From: an uncultured Bacilli bacterium
Lineage (GTDB): Bacteria; Bacillota_I; Bacilli_A; RFN20; CAG-826
Assembly: GCA_934133115.1 (NCBI GenBank)
Contig: CAKPAV010000103.1
Coordinates: forward strand, 1 to 6,399
DNA length: 6,399 bases
Direction: 5' to 3'
Shown: one piece after another, positions 5,904-6,399 of the stretch
Layout: every line of letters begins with the position of its first letter
How positions within the stretch are numbered: the stretch's first letter is position 1
Program-made: the position numbers and the translations under genes
The notes under the pieces: generated by a model
Databases searched by the model: none
Seen by the model: only the letters and a program-made list of their open reading frames with translations
Told to the model about the DNA's origin: nothing

Positions 5904-5960
5904 CTGATGGAGGTGCATAACAAAAGCAAAAAAGACTGCAAAAAAATGACAGGAGGAAAA

Positions 5961-6399
5961 ATGAAAAAGTTAAAATTTAACAGTACGCTTGATCACAAGC
6001 AAAGCGACTACAAAACACGTGAGATCATCGTTGAGAAAGTGATCACACTTTACGGAAAGAGTTTTTCGGAACTGAAAAATCATCCCTTGAGCGATAATCA
6101 GTATATTGCCCAAAATCGTGAGCTGATGTATATCGACAGTAATGATACTGCACATTGTCTGCTTATGGTTGACTATGACAGCGGTAATGGTATTTTGGTG
6201 GAATCTGAGGGTAGCAGCTACGCTCGAAAGTCACAGTTTATTCCGAACGCAAGAGAGTTGATTGAAAATAACGACTTGACGGCTTCTGAGCGTAAACTGC
6301 ATAACAGTTTGAAAAAAATTGTCGATCACATCGCAGAGCTTGCCTGTCTCCTTCTGCAGGTTGGTTACTTGGGCCATTTCTTCCTTGATCCAGTTCAAG
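5961..6399 (+). CDS. Conserved protein of unknown function, possibly DUF6329-type (3' partial)
   Basis: The frame is open from ATG 5961 to the window end (146 codons) and is incomplete at the 3' side. AGGAGG (5951-5956) lies four bases before the ATG, which decides the start. An in-frame ATG at 5907 would give an 18-residue extension but lacks its own site. The protein is soluble and charged, starting KKLKFNSTLDHKQSDYKTRE, with IAQNRELMYID (49-59) and a CLLMVDYDSGNGILVES stretch (66-82). It resembles proteins annotated DUF6329 in Firmicutes, by memory only, and no function is known. GC is about 40%, against about 30% in the fusion gene, so it probably belongs to a different segment. The last ~20 residues turn hydrophobic (LACLLLQVGYLGHFF) and do not resemble what precedes, so the true protein may end or be interrupted near 6337. 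Confidence 0.65.
   Translation, partial: MKKLKFNSTLDHKQSDYKTREIIVEKVITLYGKSFSELKNHPLSDNQYIAQNRELMYIDSNDTAHCLLMVDYDSGNGILVESEGSSYARKSQFIPNARELIENNDLTASERKLHNSLKKIVDHIAELACLLLQVGYLGHFFLDPVQ
6337..6399 (-). other. Possible minus-strand coding start of another segment
   Basis: On the minus strand the last 63 bases translate as LNWIKEEMAQVTNLQKETGKL, an amphipathic, coiled-coil-like sequence with mostly G/C third positions. GC is about 50%, higher than anything else in the window. The + strand frame is also open here but reads as unlikely hydrophobic sequence. This would fit an insertion or join interrupting the gene at 5961. Only 21 codons are visible, so no identity can be given. Confidence 0.3.

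Noticed and set aside
5970..6155. 61-codon minus-strand open frame opposite the last gene
   Set aside because: The + strand frame has a strong ribosome binding site and plausible protein composition, and the minus frame has neither.

Overview
The window looks like a low-GC Firmicute, most likely a Clostridia-type gut or rumen bacterium. This rests on AT-rich coding with A/T-ending codons, GGAGG-type ribosome binding sites, a perfect cre-type (CcpA/LacI-family) operator and a TagD-type cytidylyltransferase. No gene fixes the genus, so the assignment is an inference.

Layout. Bases 1-644 hold no gene. They contain diverged short repeats, a 19-bp palindrome, a tandem 14-bp repeat and a near-consensus promoter whose -10 overlaps a perfect cre-type operator. 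Bases 645-1515 are the remains of one protein gene, or of two adjacent ones, with an ATA where a start is expected, several in-frame stops and one net frameshift. A promoter with an inverted repeat across its -35 follows at 1575-1628. Three intact same-strand genes come next: a HAD-type phosphatase (1691-2329), an 885-residue fusion protein (2344-5001) and a TagD-like nucleotidyltransferase (5103-5567). The fusion carries a calcineurin-like metallophosphoesterase, a middle domain of uncertain family, and a radical SAM domain with SPASM-like C-terminal cysteines. A 13-bp inverted repeat separates the fusion gene from the last gene, and a compound hairpin follows that gene.

Bases 5568-5960 are a stack of hairpins and terminators. 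In the middle is a stretch that reads, on the minus strand, as the T-arm and 3' acceptor strand of a tRNA with no 5' half. That is a plausible attachment-site scar at the edge of an inserted segment. A gene of higher GC starts at 5961, possibly of the DUF6329 type, and runs off the window. Its last ~60 bases read more naturally as coding on the minus strand.

The three intact genes are the interesting part. Their chemistry suggests removal of a phosphate, radical modification of a substrate, phosphodiester cleavage and activation of a product as a CDP or other NDP derivative. The phosphoesterase/radical SAM fusion, the decayed neighbour gene and the possible tRNA scar suit an accessory island. 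No substrate or role (defence, surface modification or small-molecule synthesis) can be read from the sequence.
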